This document shows positions 1 to 12,270 of a DNA stretch of 64,000 nt, in pieces; position 1 is the stretch's first letter, and the number at the start of each line of letters is the position of its first letter. The DNA comes from Epiperipatus broadwayi (lineage: Eukaryota > Onychophora > Udeonychophora > Euonychophora > Peripatidae): the NCBI GenBank assembly GCA_028023455.1, contig JAQFVV010012667.1:914501-978500 (forward strand), written 5' to 3'. Under the pieces are notes generated by a model. The model was not told the origin of the DNA. It did no database searches and saw only the letters and a list, made by a program, of their open reading frames with translations. The position numbers were made by a program, and so were the translations under genes.

Positions 1-455
1 AATAGTCCAAGATATAATTACTACAAAAATCTCAAGATCACAAATTTTCAGATAAACTTACAGATAATGTTATATCACATAATTTAATTTTAGTAACAAT
101 ATACATTTCTACTACAAAATAAATATCCGCCTCCAAAATCCAAAGAAAATATAAAATAAATGTTTATTGAATGAAGTATGATAAAGAAATGTTTAAATAC
201 ATATTTATTTAATTATGCTCTGAAATAAAAGTCCAGAAGGAACTGCTCTCAAATGAACTATATGTTTAAAACTAAAATGCAGAAAATTAGTGAACAAAAA
301 AAAATATTTTACTATCTCCAACATTACTAATTAAAATTTAATAATATTTAGAATTATATAATAATTGTATTATTTTTATAAAGGTTCAAATGAAATAAAA
401 AAAGCTGTAAACTAATTATTGTAAAATTAGAAATACCTACAATATTGTAGAATTT
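1..455. other. AT-rich gene-less stretch
   Basis: No coding or structural signal is visible. Open frames here and across the following microsatellite are translations of A/T-rich or triplet-repeat DNA. Confidence 0.6.
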
Positions 456-628
<173 letters not shown>

Positions 629-1157
629 AATTGCCTGACTTTTATTTAAAAACTTTAATAATTTCAAGTTAGACTAAAGCATAATGAGGTTATATAAAAT
701 AGTTTATCGGCTAACAGCCTAACAAGATACAAATCTGAAATAAACAATAAGTAATTATTTATGAACAAAAACTGTCTTTTAATTAATAAAATAATAATTG
801 AAAAACAATATGAGATTTTAATAAACATCAGCAATATAAGTTCTTGATGATCAAAAACAAAACATTGGCCTATTAAATTCATGTTAGTTATATTAATTAA
901 TTAATTTCATAGTAAGCAAAATGGCACTACACAATTCATGCAAATAATCATTGGGAACCTAAAAATGTATTGACAGCCATATCAAATCTAAGTTTATGGC
1001 TCTACTAATGGAATAAAGAATGTGCATTATAGGACAGTAGAATTCATAAGGGTAGTTAAACAATCAAAGTGCATCATCACTGATCAATCAAAATATAATC
1101 TTGAATAACTCCACATACATTTTTTTCCATATATTTGAAATACACCATTTCCTCTGA

Positions 1158-1199
<42 letters not shown>

Positions 1200-2834
1200 C
1201 TTAGCACTTTCAAGAGACTACTTGCTCTCATACTCTTAGATGTTGTTGTTAAGTCTGAATAGAAATTACCCACTTTAAAATCTCCTTATAAAATATTAAA
1301 TCCATATATATATATATATAGTTCTGACTACTGAAAATAAAAATAAACTGAAATTTTTATTTTAAAAAACAAATGAAATGAAATTGTTCATGAAAATCAA
1401 GAACAAGTAAGAATTAACCCCAAGAAATAATTTTTAATATGTACACGTTAATTAAAATATTACTATGGATTCAAAAACATTGTCAAATCTTAAAGACTTA
1501 TTGCTATTACTTTTTAAATATGTATGTACATAGACAATTTATATATTTAATTGTTTTTTAAATTTTATTCTTTTACTTGAATTATATGATTTTTTACACA
1601 TAATATTTTATTTTTACACATTTTAACATTTACATATTATGCAAACATGAATTTCATTAATTTGACTGGATAAGACAAAGAAAAAGATTTAGTTATTAAA
1701 GTATTTTTTCTACCTTCAAGCCTATTAATATTTATCTGATAGTATATAGATACTTTACAAGTATTTTTATCCATGATATGTTATAAAAATATAAAAATTG
1801 ATTAGAAGTTTATGTTTATTTCCAAAATTAATATTTTGATATCCAATGTGAATGTTGACTTCTACCAACAGGGTTTTATTAATTATTATATTGATTATAT
1901 TTTTTAATTTGAGATATGTATTTCTACTGAATTAAATATTTACACTTAATATTTTATTAAAGTATTTATTTTGTCAAATTTAAGATAGTTTAATTTTTTA
2001 ATTTTTATTCCATTCTGTCTTTTAGTAGGCTTGTACGATAATTCAAAATCAATTTGTATGTTCAATAAATATTTATTAAAAGCTCTGTCTAGTAGAATAA
2101 ACTAGTTATATGATGATTATAGACCAATAACTAAGTTGGCACTCTGATAACATTATCATCAGTTATAAATTCAAGCTATCATTATTACATTTCTCTTTAT
2201 GATGACTGTTAGGCAAATGATATTAGAAATCTATTTTGAACTATGTACTCTAAAAAATAATATATTTTTATTTGGCAATATTAAAATGTATCCCAATACA
2301 TATCAAAAATATAAATTCTTAAATTATTAACAAATTTTACATGATAATAAGAAACTATTTCTAATATACATATATCATTCTTTATTTTTTTCAAAGCATT
2401 ATATTTGGCTTTCTAAACTAAAGAATGCAAATATTAATTATTTTCTTACTCTCTGCACTTACACCCATACTATTACAATATATGTTAATATATACTTGAT
2501 TCAGTTGTTCATTTATATAGCTTTTAAAATGAATAAAAATAAAATATCCCATATGAACATGATTCTAAAACCATATAAAAAGAAATTTTGTTTACAACAG
2601 ATATATAATTAATTGATTCTTCTCTGGAATATTAGCTAGTTTGTCTGTCTTTCTCTCTCAGTCTCTCTCTGTCTCTCTCTATAATATGAAAATAATAAAT
2701 ATACTAACTAACTAAATGAAATAAAAATAAAAGCAAATATAACCTTGTCTAAACAGCTGCTTTAATGTGATGTTTCAACCAGAAGACTGTTTTTTTATCA
2801 AAAAATAAAGCAATAATGCGTCATTCAAAATTTA

Positions 2835-2835
<1 letters not shown>
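629..2835. other. AT-rich gene-less stretch with short (TA)n tracts
   Basis: No gene is recognised. It contains (TA)n at about 1157-1198 and 1304-1320 and a TC-rich tract at about 2648-2682. Short open frames show no family motif. Confidence 0.6.
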
Positions 2836-2892
<57 letters not shown>

Positions 2893-2960
2893 AATTGTAC
2901 TGTATTTTGATATATATATATATATATTGATTTGTATATTATATATATATATATATATTG
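2836..2960. repeat. Compound (AC)n(AT)n microsatellite
   Basis: An (AC)n run passes into (AT)n, followed by two further (AT)n blocks at about 2910-2927 and 2940-2958. It directly abuts the dispersed repeat at 2961-3112. Confidence 0.95.
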
Positions 2961-3112
2961 TAATAACAATAAAAATAATAAATATAACAGTAATTAACTA
3001 TTATATAAGTCTTTCAATCTGCAGAAGTATTTTTGGTTAATTCTTTAACTCTCCTCAACTCGCACTAAATTTAAAAAACAACATGGAAGGAAATGTCATC
3101 AACTCAAATTCC
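2961..3112 (+). repeat. Dispersed ~150-bp repeat, copy 1
   Basis: This stretch matches 10283-10440 with scattered differences. Shared landmarks in the same order are aacagtaattaactattata, a 'tctttcaatc' block, 'ctcaact' and 'cgtcatcaactcaaatt'-like 3' sequence. Both copies lie directly next to (AT)n arrays. No coding potential is seen. It is a small non-autonomous element of unknown class. Confidence 0.7.
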
Positions 3113-6100
3113 ATATATATATATATTGTATCCTTCTTAAAGGAAAACTACTGAACAAAAGAATTTGGATAACTAGGATATAATAATATTGCACTCTAAT
3201 TGGGTTACATAAACAATGACTATTAAAATAATATTGTTCTGACTAACTTAAGATACATTACTAAGATACAAAATCTAATAAAACAATATATTTCAATAAT
3301 TAAATATAAGGAAACTTATTGAATTAAAATATCATAATACTTAGGTTCAGAATAAATAATTAGAGTTCCAACTACAATAATCAATCTATTCATTACAATA
3401 ATAAATTTAACTTATAACTAGCTCAAGTTTATAAATTAAATAATGTTCTATCAAAATAAAAAATATAATTATGAAACTTTCTACATGAAACTTTCAGTAA
3501 GGTACACTGGCTTAAACATTGAGAATACATTCCAAAAGATACTCTCCCAATAGCATGAGAATATTACCCCACCAAATTCACATAACAAAACTACCATGTA
3601 ATACTCTCATGCCTTTAAAACATACAATATAATATTCCTAAAATATGATTTATACATTTATTACAGAAATAACAAAAATTAATTAAAACTAGCAAAACTC
3701 TCCATACAGTAGTGCCACTAAAAAAATAAATTAATTACTTAATATTCATTTAATAAAATATTAACCAATAACTTTACTCATCATTTTTTAATAAGAAATT
3801 TACAATTCTTCAAAATAATAGCAATAATAATAATCTCAGGTTTATTTCTAAAAAATTAATAAGCAAATGAATTAATTAATCAATACTCTGTAGTTAAATA
3901 TAATGAGGGCTTTTATATAATATCTAACTACTCTTACAAAATAAATACAACAATAAGCAACTAAAATAACTTAATGACTCTCAACATTAAATCTACTTAA
4001 TAATTAAAATTTAATAATAAAAAAATATATAATAAAATAAGATTTTAAGTAAGTATTGTATAATTTCTCTTAGTTGGATGTGGCATTCTTAATAAATATT
4101 ATGTATTCTAATATTGTGGCAATATCAAGTATCTTTCGTTGGTGTTGTATCTTTTAAAAAATAATTACCAAATCAATCAAATATAATACAAATAGTATCT
4201 AAGTAATCTTTAAGGATCATGTGCCAAATAAATAATATTTCAAATTATTAATTTCTGTAGATCATACATGTAGAATGAAAAAATCAAATAAGCAACATGC
4301 TGATAAATCACAACTTGACTAAGATAAGATTCAAAACAATTAACAAATTTATTTACAAATTAACAATAAATTTACAACATAATATAAAAATATATTTACA
4401 ATAAATCTTAGCAATAAATACAAGAAATAAATTAAGAATAGCTTTCACTTTGGCCATTTCAAAATAAATTAAATGAAATTTACAACAGTAAAGATAATAT
4501 GTAATCTTCATTCAGTTTTATCGTTAGTATTGGAAAACAGTTACAATAAATTTCCCAATTTCTATAAAAAATAAAAAAAACCCTTAATATTATACTTATT
4601 CTACTATCAATATAATGCATCAATATAAGTTTATATTTTAAAATAATCTTTTAATTAAAGTTGAACAAATAAAATATTAAAAAAAAATCATTAAAGTCTC
4701 TCTTTGCAGTTTAGCAAAATGTCATCCTGATATTTGAATATCAGAAAATTTTAAATAAAAAATATCAATATTTCTCTATATAAAATTATCTATTATGCAA
4801 AATATTTAAGAAATAATTTCACAAACTTTTGTAACTGAAATAGGTTTAAAATTATTTATAATAAAATTTTAAAGAACAATCCATAAATTGTATTTGCTTG
4901 ACATTTATATTACTTTTGTTTTATATTCTTACATTCAGTATATCATTCAAAATCATTTTCACTAGTATTACTTTCATTATAATTTGAATATGCATCTGTT
5001 TGAACTAAGTGATCTCTATTTGTATGAGTAGCATTTATTCTTTTCTTAAGTCAAATACTACAACAATCATCAAATGTCTCAACGTCATCTGCAAAATAAA
5101 TTTCTATATATTACATTGTGCAAACTCACAAAATTATCTACTTCAAATGGTTTATTCATTACTTTACCAACTTAAAAAACTATTTTTTCTGATGATACCT
5201 GTTGTGATAGATAGCAATTAAAGAGTAGGGTGTGGAATAATAACAAAAATAACTCGAAGATAATATCATCATGGATACAGTGCAAATAATAAAAGTAGGT
5301 CTGTATTTATCGGGCACCTAAGATTCAAGTCATGGCTCTATTGTAGCATTTATTGACAATAAGGAAATGCAACTGTCCATGGAAAGAGATATACAGTGTT
5401 ATGTTACCTATATATTTTAATAACTTTAAAATATTGAAATATAATTCACATGCAACAGTTTTCAACATACCTAACACCTAGGATTTCATATAAATATTAT
5501 TACTCTGCTGATCACCATCCTACATCCACCACACTGAATAACTCATTCAACATCATACAAATATACAAACAACATTCTAAAATAACTTCCAAAACACAAT
5601 ATTAAAAAAACAACAAAAATCTAAATTCATTTTAAGATGTTTTTAAACATTTTCATGCACAAATGATCTTGATAAACTTACATCAGTACTATATATTTTA
5701 TTTATTTCTTATGATATAATTTTGAGATTAGTATTATGTCTTTTTCTGTATTTCAATAGATAACATTCATAAAATAACATATTAATAATTTAATGATGTT
5801 ATATAACATGCATATTCAAGCATTCACCTTCATATAAACATTAAAAATATCCTTGGATGTTTTTCAAACATTCCTCTGCATTTATCAATTCTTTTATAAA
5901 ATACACATGATGATAATTTTATCAATGGTTTGTTCCACTATATAATATTAAATGCAAGCAATGTGAAATATTAATATTAAAATACTTCATAGGATATATA
6001 TTTTCTTAAATAAAAGAAAAAAACAAATTATTAAGCAAAATGTAATCTAAATAACAATAAAATGTACCAATGATCTCATTATACTGATAATATCATTCAA

Positions 6101-7020
6101 GGTGATCTGCATATTGAATGATACATTAAAAAATTATGATTAAAATTTGCCTTGTTCAGAAAATCATTTTATGAATAGTCTTTTTTAAAAAATAACATAA
6201 TAAAGTTAATCTATTTTTAAAGTAAACAATAACAATAAGTTAGTTTTAAAATAAAATTATTGTAATATTTTAATTACTAATGTTAAACTTAATATTAAAA
6301 ATAATAATAATGATAATAATAATAAAGTTTTAAAGTTATGAAAAGATTTCCTTTCTTCTGCTGTAAGTTGAACATTTTTCAGGAATTTTTCTGTTGCCTA
6401 GTTACGGATGGACAAGCTTTATGCACACTCACACTCCTGTTTCTGGCACCATTTGAAAAAATGTATAAATACTAATAACATCCATTAAAAATCCAAGGAG
6501 AATATTAATCCTCCTGAAGAAATAATTGTTCATTCCATTTTTTTTTGTCTGGGCATGGACATTTATTCAGGCATATAATATCTTCTTAAAATAATTCAAG
6601 ATTCATTTATGAAAATATTTCTTATGTACATTTTGGTCATTGTGTATAGCAGATATATAATGCAGTGAATGTGATATTGTAATATTTTCATTTCAATCAT
6701 TCAAAATTATTAGTAGCAGACATTATACAATATAAATTATTTATTTAACACATTTATGAGCAGACATATAGTACATAAATTAAACTAAATATTTATTTTT
6801 TTAAATATTTATGATTTTTTATCCTTTTAAACTTAGATTTTTCACTAAATATTTTTCTTTTCCAGAAAAAAAGAATTATATTATTCCAACATTTATTAAC
6901 TGATAATATTTTTAATCTTTTAAAAAAAACATAGTAGAGTTCATTATTTCTTTGGAAAGGGCACAATTGGTGATATGAGTAACTATGGGTTGGTTTGGTC
7001 AAGCTTGTAAGCTGCCCTCA
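3113..7020. other. AT-rich gene-less stretch
   Basis: No protein family, RNA gene or long repeat is recognised. The two longest frames (5009-5221 plus, 6793-7002 minus) have no domain motif and biased A/T composition. Confidence 0.55.
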
Positions 7021-7021
7021 C

Positions 7022-7139
7022 AATATATACACACACACCCATATATATATATATATATAATGTAAGTCAGGGTATATCACAATATATACACACACACCCA
7101 TATATATATATATATATAATGTAAGTCAGGGTATATATA
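7022..7139. repeat. Perfect 59-bp tandem duplication
   Basis: Two consecutive copies (7022-7080 and 7081-7139) are identical except for their last few bases. Each holds an (AC)n/(AT)n segment and the tail tgtaagtcagggtat. The near identity implies a recent replication-slippage or unequal-exchange event. Confidence 0.95.
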
Positions 7140-7182
7140 ATCTATTTACAAGTTACTAATCTAAAGGTTATTGATGATGGTG

Positions 7183-7372
7183 TATTGAATGTGATAATAT
7201 GTTAGACTATTTTCCTCATCTATCATTAAATGTTGAATGTATAGAAAATTTTTAACTTTATTTAAGCTTTCTAAATGCAAACAACTCTTAATTTGTAAAG
7301 TTTAAAATTTTTTATACATTCAACATTTAATGATAGATGATAGAAATAGTCCAACATATTATGACATATTTA
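7183..7372. mobile_element. Foldback (palindromic) MITE-like element
   Basis: The left arm at about 7187-7262 and right arm at about 7296-7370 are inverted copies. Shared segments include tatcattaaatgttgaatgt and, further out, 'ataatatgtt.gactattt'. About 30 bp of unique sequence separates the arms. There is no open frame. The arms are about 75 bp with a few mismatches, so the element could form a long hairpin. It sits between an RTE relic and a tandem repeat. Confidence 0.75.
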
Positions 7373-7374
7373 CC

Positions 7375-7720
7375 ATGTCAGTACTTCTGTTTGACAGCAA
7401 TTGAATACTACAAATTCATGTTTTCTAATTATGTCTCTTCTTTTTATCAATATATTTATCTTTTAAAATATTTAACAAAGTAACCCAATTCATTCTATTA
7501 AATGCTTTCTTTTTAATTTATTCTTTATCTAAGACTGTTATCATAAACATTATCATCCCATTCTTACTTTAAATATTTGTCAACCAAACTTCTGATCATC
7601 ACATTTGCATTTCTTGTTCATTTATCATTGCTGAATAAAAAGATGATCTTCATACAGAAACATGTTGTGTAATATATTGAAAATTTGGCTATACATGACT
7701 CTCAATCCCTAATATGAGTT
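7375..7720 (-). pseudogene. RTE-type LINE relic: reverse transcriptase palm fragment
   Basis: The minus-strand translation contains a decayed RT palm block (KKAFNRMNWVTLLNILKDKY), matching the 'D-x-x-KAFDRVNW..L...L' motif A region of RTE/BovB-like LINE reverse transcriptases. It is followed by a charged KKRR stretch. Upstream (higher coordinates) a fragment similar to 'GTRNAI..LR.L.E..L' appears in a shifted frame. Stops and frame changes interrupt it, so it is non-functional. On the minus strand it lies downstream of a C-terminal RTE fragment (7880-8465), the opposite of the normal element order, so the two are separate insertions or a rearrangement. Confidence 0.6.
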
Positions 7721-7879
7721 TAAGTTAAATATTCATGTTTAATTGCCCTTAGTCTAGATAAATATAATGGCTACTCAGATACTTTTCTTAAGCTAGTTTT
7801 TAATTTTTAATTTTTGTTAAAGCTTTTATAACATTTTTCATAATTATTACACCACTTTATTCATCAATAGCAGTTTTAT

Positions 7880-8465
7880 TTTTCAATTAATATAAATAAA
7901 ATTTTGTTGTCAGTCTCATCAAACTCATTTTTAATGATTTATAATTAGGATGAAAATCTTTTTATGTTTATATTTTTTTTTTTATTTATAGCCTGTTTTT
8001 TTTTTTACATCACACCAACAAACTATTATTTGGATCAGATTCAATTTAAAATTTTAATGATCCATTTCCTATCATCTCATATATCAATATTGCCATTTCT
8101 CCATTTCAGTTTCCTAATTTTTTCAATATTGTGAATAATACCATTTGCTCTTTTACTAAAGTGTTTTGCTCTTGATTTCTTCTTGCTACTTTCCACACAT
8201 ATATTTATTTCTATATTTTGCTGAATGGTTTAAATCTACGATGCTTCTTTTGTTAAGTGTCCAAATTCTAGATATATAAGTCAAAACTGGTTTATTCAGA
8301 TTAATAATGCATATTTAGATTATATTTTTAACCAAATATGTAATATTTTATAGTTTATCATATTTCTTTTTTTTGTCAAGGATTCATTTTTGATAATTTT
8401 TTTTTTACTTTTTCATATTCTTAATATTCTCTCCAATTTAATTGTCTAGAGTAATGATTGGAATT
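7880..8465 (-). pseudogene. RTE-type LINE relic: C-terminal fragment
   Basis: The minus-strand translation around 8300-8170 reads KPVLTYISRIWTLNKRSI. This corresponds to the conserved 'lPvLtYGsEtWtL.kr' block after the RT domain in RTE-like LINEs, and the better copy at 32.8-35.5 kb has the equivalent block near 33.2 kb. Further along, IEKIRKLKWRNG and DDRKWIIKILN match the terminal 'R.LkW.GHi.R..D.RWt..il' block. Stop codons and small indels are frequent. This is an old copy with no expected product. Confidence 0.6.
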
Positions 8466-8721
8466 AAATTATGATGTAAATATCAAATAAATATACATTA
8501 AAGGAAATCTTTTTTTTAGCTTTTTTTTAAGTAATACATAATTTTGAAATAATTTATATATCAAAATATGTAAATAAAATCAAATAAATAAATAAATGCA
8601 ATTAACACTTTTAAATTTAACAAATGATTAACATATAATATAAGTATAGAAATAATAAACATCTCCATACTTCCCCATTCTTTTTAAATTCATATAAATA
8701 AAAATACAATAAAAGACAAAT

Positions 8722-8771
8722 GATCCCCAAGATGCATTTCGTGCTGAACCAGCACTCATCAGTTGGCCCAG
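8722..8771 (-). ncRNA. Hammerhead ribozyme, intact core (RTE/SINE-like family)
   Basis: On the minus strand the order is stem I CCAA, core CTGATGA, stem II GTGCT-loop GGTTC-AGCAC (5 bp), core GAA, stem III on the self-complementary ATGCAT, cleavage nucleotide C (position 8731), then stem I TTGG. A partial outer stem I helix (GACCT against GGATC) lies beyond an internal loop, as in natural type I hammerheads. All core positions are canonical. It appears as a truncated copy without a full flanking element. This is the best-preserved ribozyme of the family in the window. Confidence 0.82.
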
Positions 8772-8799
8772 GTCACTATCTCTCATATATATCTTTATT

Positions 8800-10200
8800 A
8801 TACGCAAAGTATTTATCTAGAGTAAATTGTTATTTTTTTATTTACCATTGTAATATAAGTATATATAAAATAAATGATGATTGTTTCATGCAACATACTT
8901 TATATAAAATTAAATCTGTAATTTTACATTGCATACAATTCCTTGTGCTTAACATGTTTCTTACTATCAACTATGACACAGTACATAATGTGAATTATAA
9001 CAAGAAACCTCTTAAGATTTTTGGAGTCTAATATTAGAAAATTTGGAAATGTGTGCATGAGATTTGTGTGAATTGTCTACATAATATTTTTTAATTAAGA
9101 TTGTAAAAAATATTGAATTACACCCATTTTATATACATTTATAAATTAAATAGCAAGACAGTTGAAGGTCAAGCATACGATGTAATTCTGGTAATGATTC
9201 TGGAAGGAGAAATAAATTATTTTATATTAAATTGCATTGAAAAGTGTTTATGTAGGATGCATATGGTATTTTATTTAGAACATATATTACTGTTATAAAT
9301 TTATGTCCTGTGATGAATGGGTTAATTAAATATATTTATATAAAATAAAATCCATAAGGTTTTTGAAAGGTTTTAGTATTATTCGTAATAATTTATATGT
9401 ATATTATTTTGCGATATTGATTTTACTTTTATGTTTAAGTAGCTCAGATTTCCAATTTTAATAAAATTATAAATTCTTTTTTATTATAATATCCATATGT
9501 TACAAAATAATACGAATAAAAATGTATTTATTTTTTTAAGCTTTAAAAAGATTTAAATTAGTACATTTAGGACTAATAGAAGCTGTCATCTGAAAATAAT
9601 TAAATTATGTTAAATTGAAAGAACAACTAATCAAACATTTTAATAACTTTTTAATATTTATAATTATATAATTATCTATATAAATTTTTTATTCTACTAA
9701 CAATATACATTGTTTTATTGACCTCATCTTTTATTTAATTATAAGTGTGTTTCTAAATTTAGATACTGTGTATATGAACACACACACTTATATATATATA
9801 TATGTCTGCCTATAAATATGTTTATATTAACAGAGAGTAAATATATGGCTATAAAATATATAAATTTTGTTATTATATAAGATTATGTGTGTTTACTATT
9901 TTTTTTCAATAAGATGAGATAATGAGGTAGTAGTATTGTACTCAAGTGTTATTATTTTATTATAATCAGTAATAATTTTATCTTGTGCACCACCTCATTA
10001 ACACAATAACTAATAGAACATTTTTATTATTAAGATGCACGTACTATTATGTATGTATACAGATATACCCACGCACACGTATATATGTGTGTATTCATAT
10101 AATTCAAATTTCTTTGTTTTCATGTAGAAATATATTATTTAAAACATAATCAAGTACCAAACAATTAGAAACTCACTACTCATATTGAAATCACATTAAC
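8800..10200. other. AT-rich gene-less stretch
   Basis: No recognisable gene. Two short plus-strand frames (8720-9031 and 9113-9298) show no domain, and the first begins inside the ribozyme antisense. Confidence 0.55.
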
Positions 10201-10204
10201 TTGA

Positions 10205-10207
<3 letters not shown>

Positions 10208-10283
<76 letters not shown>
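10208..10283. repeat. (AT)n microsatellite, about 75 bp
   Basis: An uninterrupted AT dinucleotide array abutting the dispersed repeat copy at 10283-10440. Confidence 0.97.
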
Positions 10284-10286
<3 letters not shown>

Positions 10287-10440
10287 CCAATAAAACTAAT
10301 AGATATAATGGTAATTAATGATTATATACAATCTTTCAATCCACAAAAGAAGTTTTGATTAATTTCTTAACCTGCCTCAACTGCTGTTAAATTCAAAAAA
10401 CAAAATGGAAGCAAACGTCATCAACTCAAATTTCATGAAT
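10283..10440 (+). repeat. Dispersed ~150-bp repeat, copy 2
   Basis: Homologous to 2961-3112 (see that entry). Shared blocks include atataatggtaattaatgat, 'tctttcaatcc', 'cctgcctcaact' and gcaaacgtcatcaactcaaa. It ends next to a short tract with repeats of 'tcatgaatt' (10433-10475). Confidence 0.7.
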
Positions 10441-10736
10441 TCTGAATTCCATGAATTACGAATTTCATGAATTTCAAATTTTAATGTTAGCAGCTTGTCT
10501 ACTAATTATATTCATTTTATTTCTATTTATTAAAATTGCTTCCATAATTATTATTTTATTATAGTTTCTCTCTTCATGAAGAATCTTAACACTTTCAATA
10601 TCAAACTTAAATTTATATTTACATGTACTTTCATGAAAAAAAAAGTAAAGCAATGATTAAATCATTATTATTTTTACTTTTCATATGCTTGTATAACAAT
10701 TCATGTCCCTTTAATATTTTTTCAATATGGCACCTA

Positions 10737-10740
<4 letters not shown>

Positions 10741-10782
<42 letters not shown>

Positions 10783-11058
10783 AATATTCAGTTATATATA
10801 TATATATATATAACTGAATATTTGTAAATACAGTAAATAAATAATTAAAAATTTTATCCACTAAGGAGTGCTTTTGATTATTTCAGTAATCTGTGTCAAC
10901 TAAAGTTTTCAAAGCTTTAGTTGACACAGATTGCTAAGATAATCGAAAGTGCTCCTAAGTGGATAAAATGTTTAATTATTTATTTACTATATTTATAAAT
11001 ATTCAGTTATATAATTATGTATATTGCTTTAAAAATACAGACATTGAATAATATTATA
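10741..11058. mobile_element. Near-perfect palindromic element, arms about 100 bp
   Basis: The arms at about 10811-10908 and 10913-11010 are inverted copies around a centre near 10911. Landmarks are ttttatccactaaggagtgc on the left and gcactttagga-type complement on the right, plus ctttagttgacacagatt. Outer flanks carry (AT)n. A second, partial copy of the right arm lies at about 51868-52022, followed by the same 'tgctttaaaaatacagacat' tail, so this is a dispersed family. No coding capacity; foldback MITE-like. Confidence 0.8.
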
Positions 11059-11148
11059 TATATATATACATAGGTGCAGTATTGAAAAAAGATTACAAAA
11101 GCATGGATTATTATACTAGCCAGTAACAAAATTTTACTAAAATTCTTC

Positions 11149-11191
11149 CACAACCATGGTTTTGTCTATTAACAAATAGACCATGTCATGT
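11149..11191 (-). ncRNA. Hammerhead-like motif, PLE-3 left arm (degenerate)
   Basis: On the minus strand: stem I ACA, core TGACATG, stem II GTCTAT-TTGTTA-ATAGAC (6 bp perfect), AAA in place of GAA, stem III on the palindrome ACCATGGT, then stem I TGT. The architecture is complete but two core positions deviate, so cleavage is unlikely. Confidence 0.45.
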
Positions 11192-11514
11192 AAAATTCAA
11201 CTAAACATACTATGTATATATAAAACAAAATAGAATTCCCATCATTTACTTCACAAAACTATTTTTTTTAAATCAAAGTATGTCTTCATTACATTGATAA
11301 CCTCAAATTCAAAACATTTTATCATCATTTTTTTTTTACTCTTCAATTCACTTTTTTTAATAAAAGATAACCCCTATATTATCAAATAATATGTTATGAT
11401 CTGTATTTACTTCATGAAAATACAAAGTTGAGTTATGATATCTATTTTTAATTCTACTGTTATAAACTTTAACTCTTTTATTAAAGACTTAATTCTAGAT
11501 CAGAGTAAATTAAG

Positions 11515-11755
11515 TCTTAATAAAAGAGTTACAATTTATGTGAATACAGTTAAAAATAGATATCGCAACTCAGCTTTGTTAACACTGAATGCAAGTAATA
11601 AAATATTATTTGACAATTCACGGGTTAACTTTTATGAAAAAAGTGAATATAAGACAAAAGTAAAAAAAACTTTGATGATAAAATTTTTTGAATCTGAGTC
11701 TGTCAATCTCATGAAGACATCCTTTGATGTTAAAAGAATTTGGATTTTGAAGTGA
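11515..11755 (+). pseudogene. PLE-3 GIY-YIG endonuclease C-terminal fragment
   Basis: The translation aligns with the C-terminus of PLE-2 at 18.1-18.3 kb: VNTVKNRYRNSALLTLN against KSRVKNRYLSSALYVHE, then a shared pattern ending in ES.NL.K..F..K. That is the region after the catalytic YIG motif of PLE GIY-YIG domains. No RT and no N-terminal GIY motif is present, and the frame opens inside the palindrome centre. The stop at 11753-11755 matches the normal C-terminal end of the related copy. Confidence 0.6.
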
Positions 11756-11792
11756 ATGATAGGAATAATATATATATATATATATATATATT

Positions 11793-11839
<47 letters not shown>

Positions 11840-11851
11840 TATGTTGAATTT

Positions 11852-11895
11852 CACTTGAAAAGGTCTGTTTGTCAATAGATGAAACTACGATTGTG
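11852..11895 (+). ncRNA. Hammerhead-like motif, PLE-3 right arm (degenerate)
   Basis: Stem I CAC, core variant TTGAAAAGG, weak stem II (TCT/AGA), intact GAA (11881-11883), stem III on ACTACGAT, then stem I GTG. It lies about 100 bp after the endonuclease stop codon, the same relative place as in PLE-2. The 5' core differs from CTGATGA. Confidence 0.4.
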
Positions 11896-12223
11896 GAAGA
11901 ATTTTAGTAAAATTCTGTTTTTGGCTAGTATTGTAATGTTATATGAGTTTCTATTTTATTAATAATTATTAGTATGGCATTATGCAGTATTTAATAGTTA
12001 TATCTTACATCTTGAAGCAGTGGGAGTTTTGTAGTAAAATTAGCAATCAGTTTATTAGAAAAACAGTATTTCTAAAACTCATTAATATATTAATTACAAA
12101 TTTGTAATATATAATATTTTTCAACATATTATACAAAAATATAAGACAATTTTAATATATGTATATATATATATAAAATACATATTTTGCGGGTTCATCC
12201 GTGTTAAAAACTTTTAATATCAA

Positions 12224-12270
12224 TATACTGACATTTCGACTTGGTCACACAAGCCATCCACAGAGTTATA
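12224..12270 (-). ncRNA. Hammerhead-like motif, PLE-1 left copy
   Basis: On the minus strand: stem I TATAACT, core CTGTGGA (CTGATGA with two changes), stem II GGCTTG/CAAGTC around TGTGAC, intact GAA, minimal stem III ATGT, cleavage C, stem I AGTATA. The one- or two-base-pair stem III is typical of PLE type I hammerheads. Activity is doubtful given the core changes. Confidence 0.45.

Larger units (their letters stand above)
11101..11945. mobile_element. PLE-3: head-to-head pair of Penelope-like 3' ends
   Basis: The whole stretch is one long imperfect inverted repeat. 11101-11500 is the reverse complement of about 11503-11945, with a centre near 11502. Each arm contains the C-terminal end of a GIY-YIG endonuclease reading frame followed by a hammerhead-like motif. 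This is the PLE arrangement of an inverted partial copy upstream of the main copy, with the main copy 5'-truncated to its last few hundred bases. An (AT)n array is embedded at 11768-11836. Confidence 0.7.

Noticed and set aside
2140-2175. Minus-strand CTGATGATAATGTTATCAG
   Set aside because: A hairpin is present but there is no GAA and no flanking stem; not a hammerhead.
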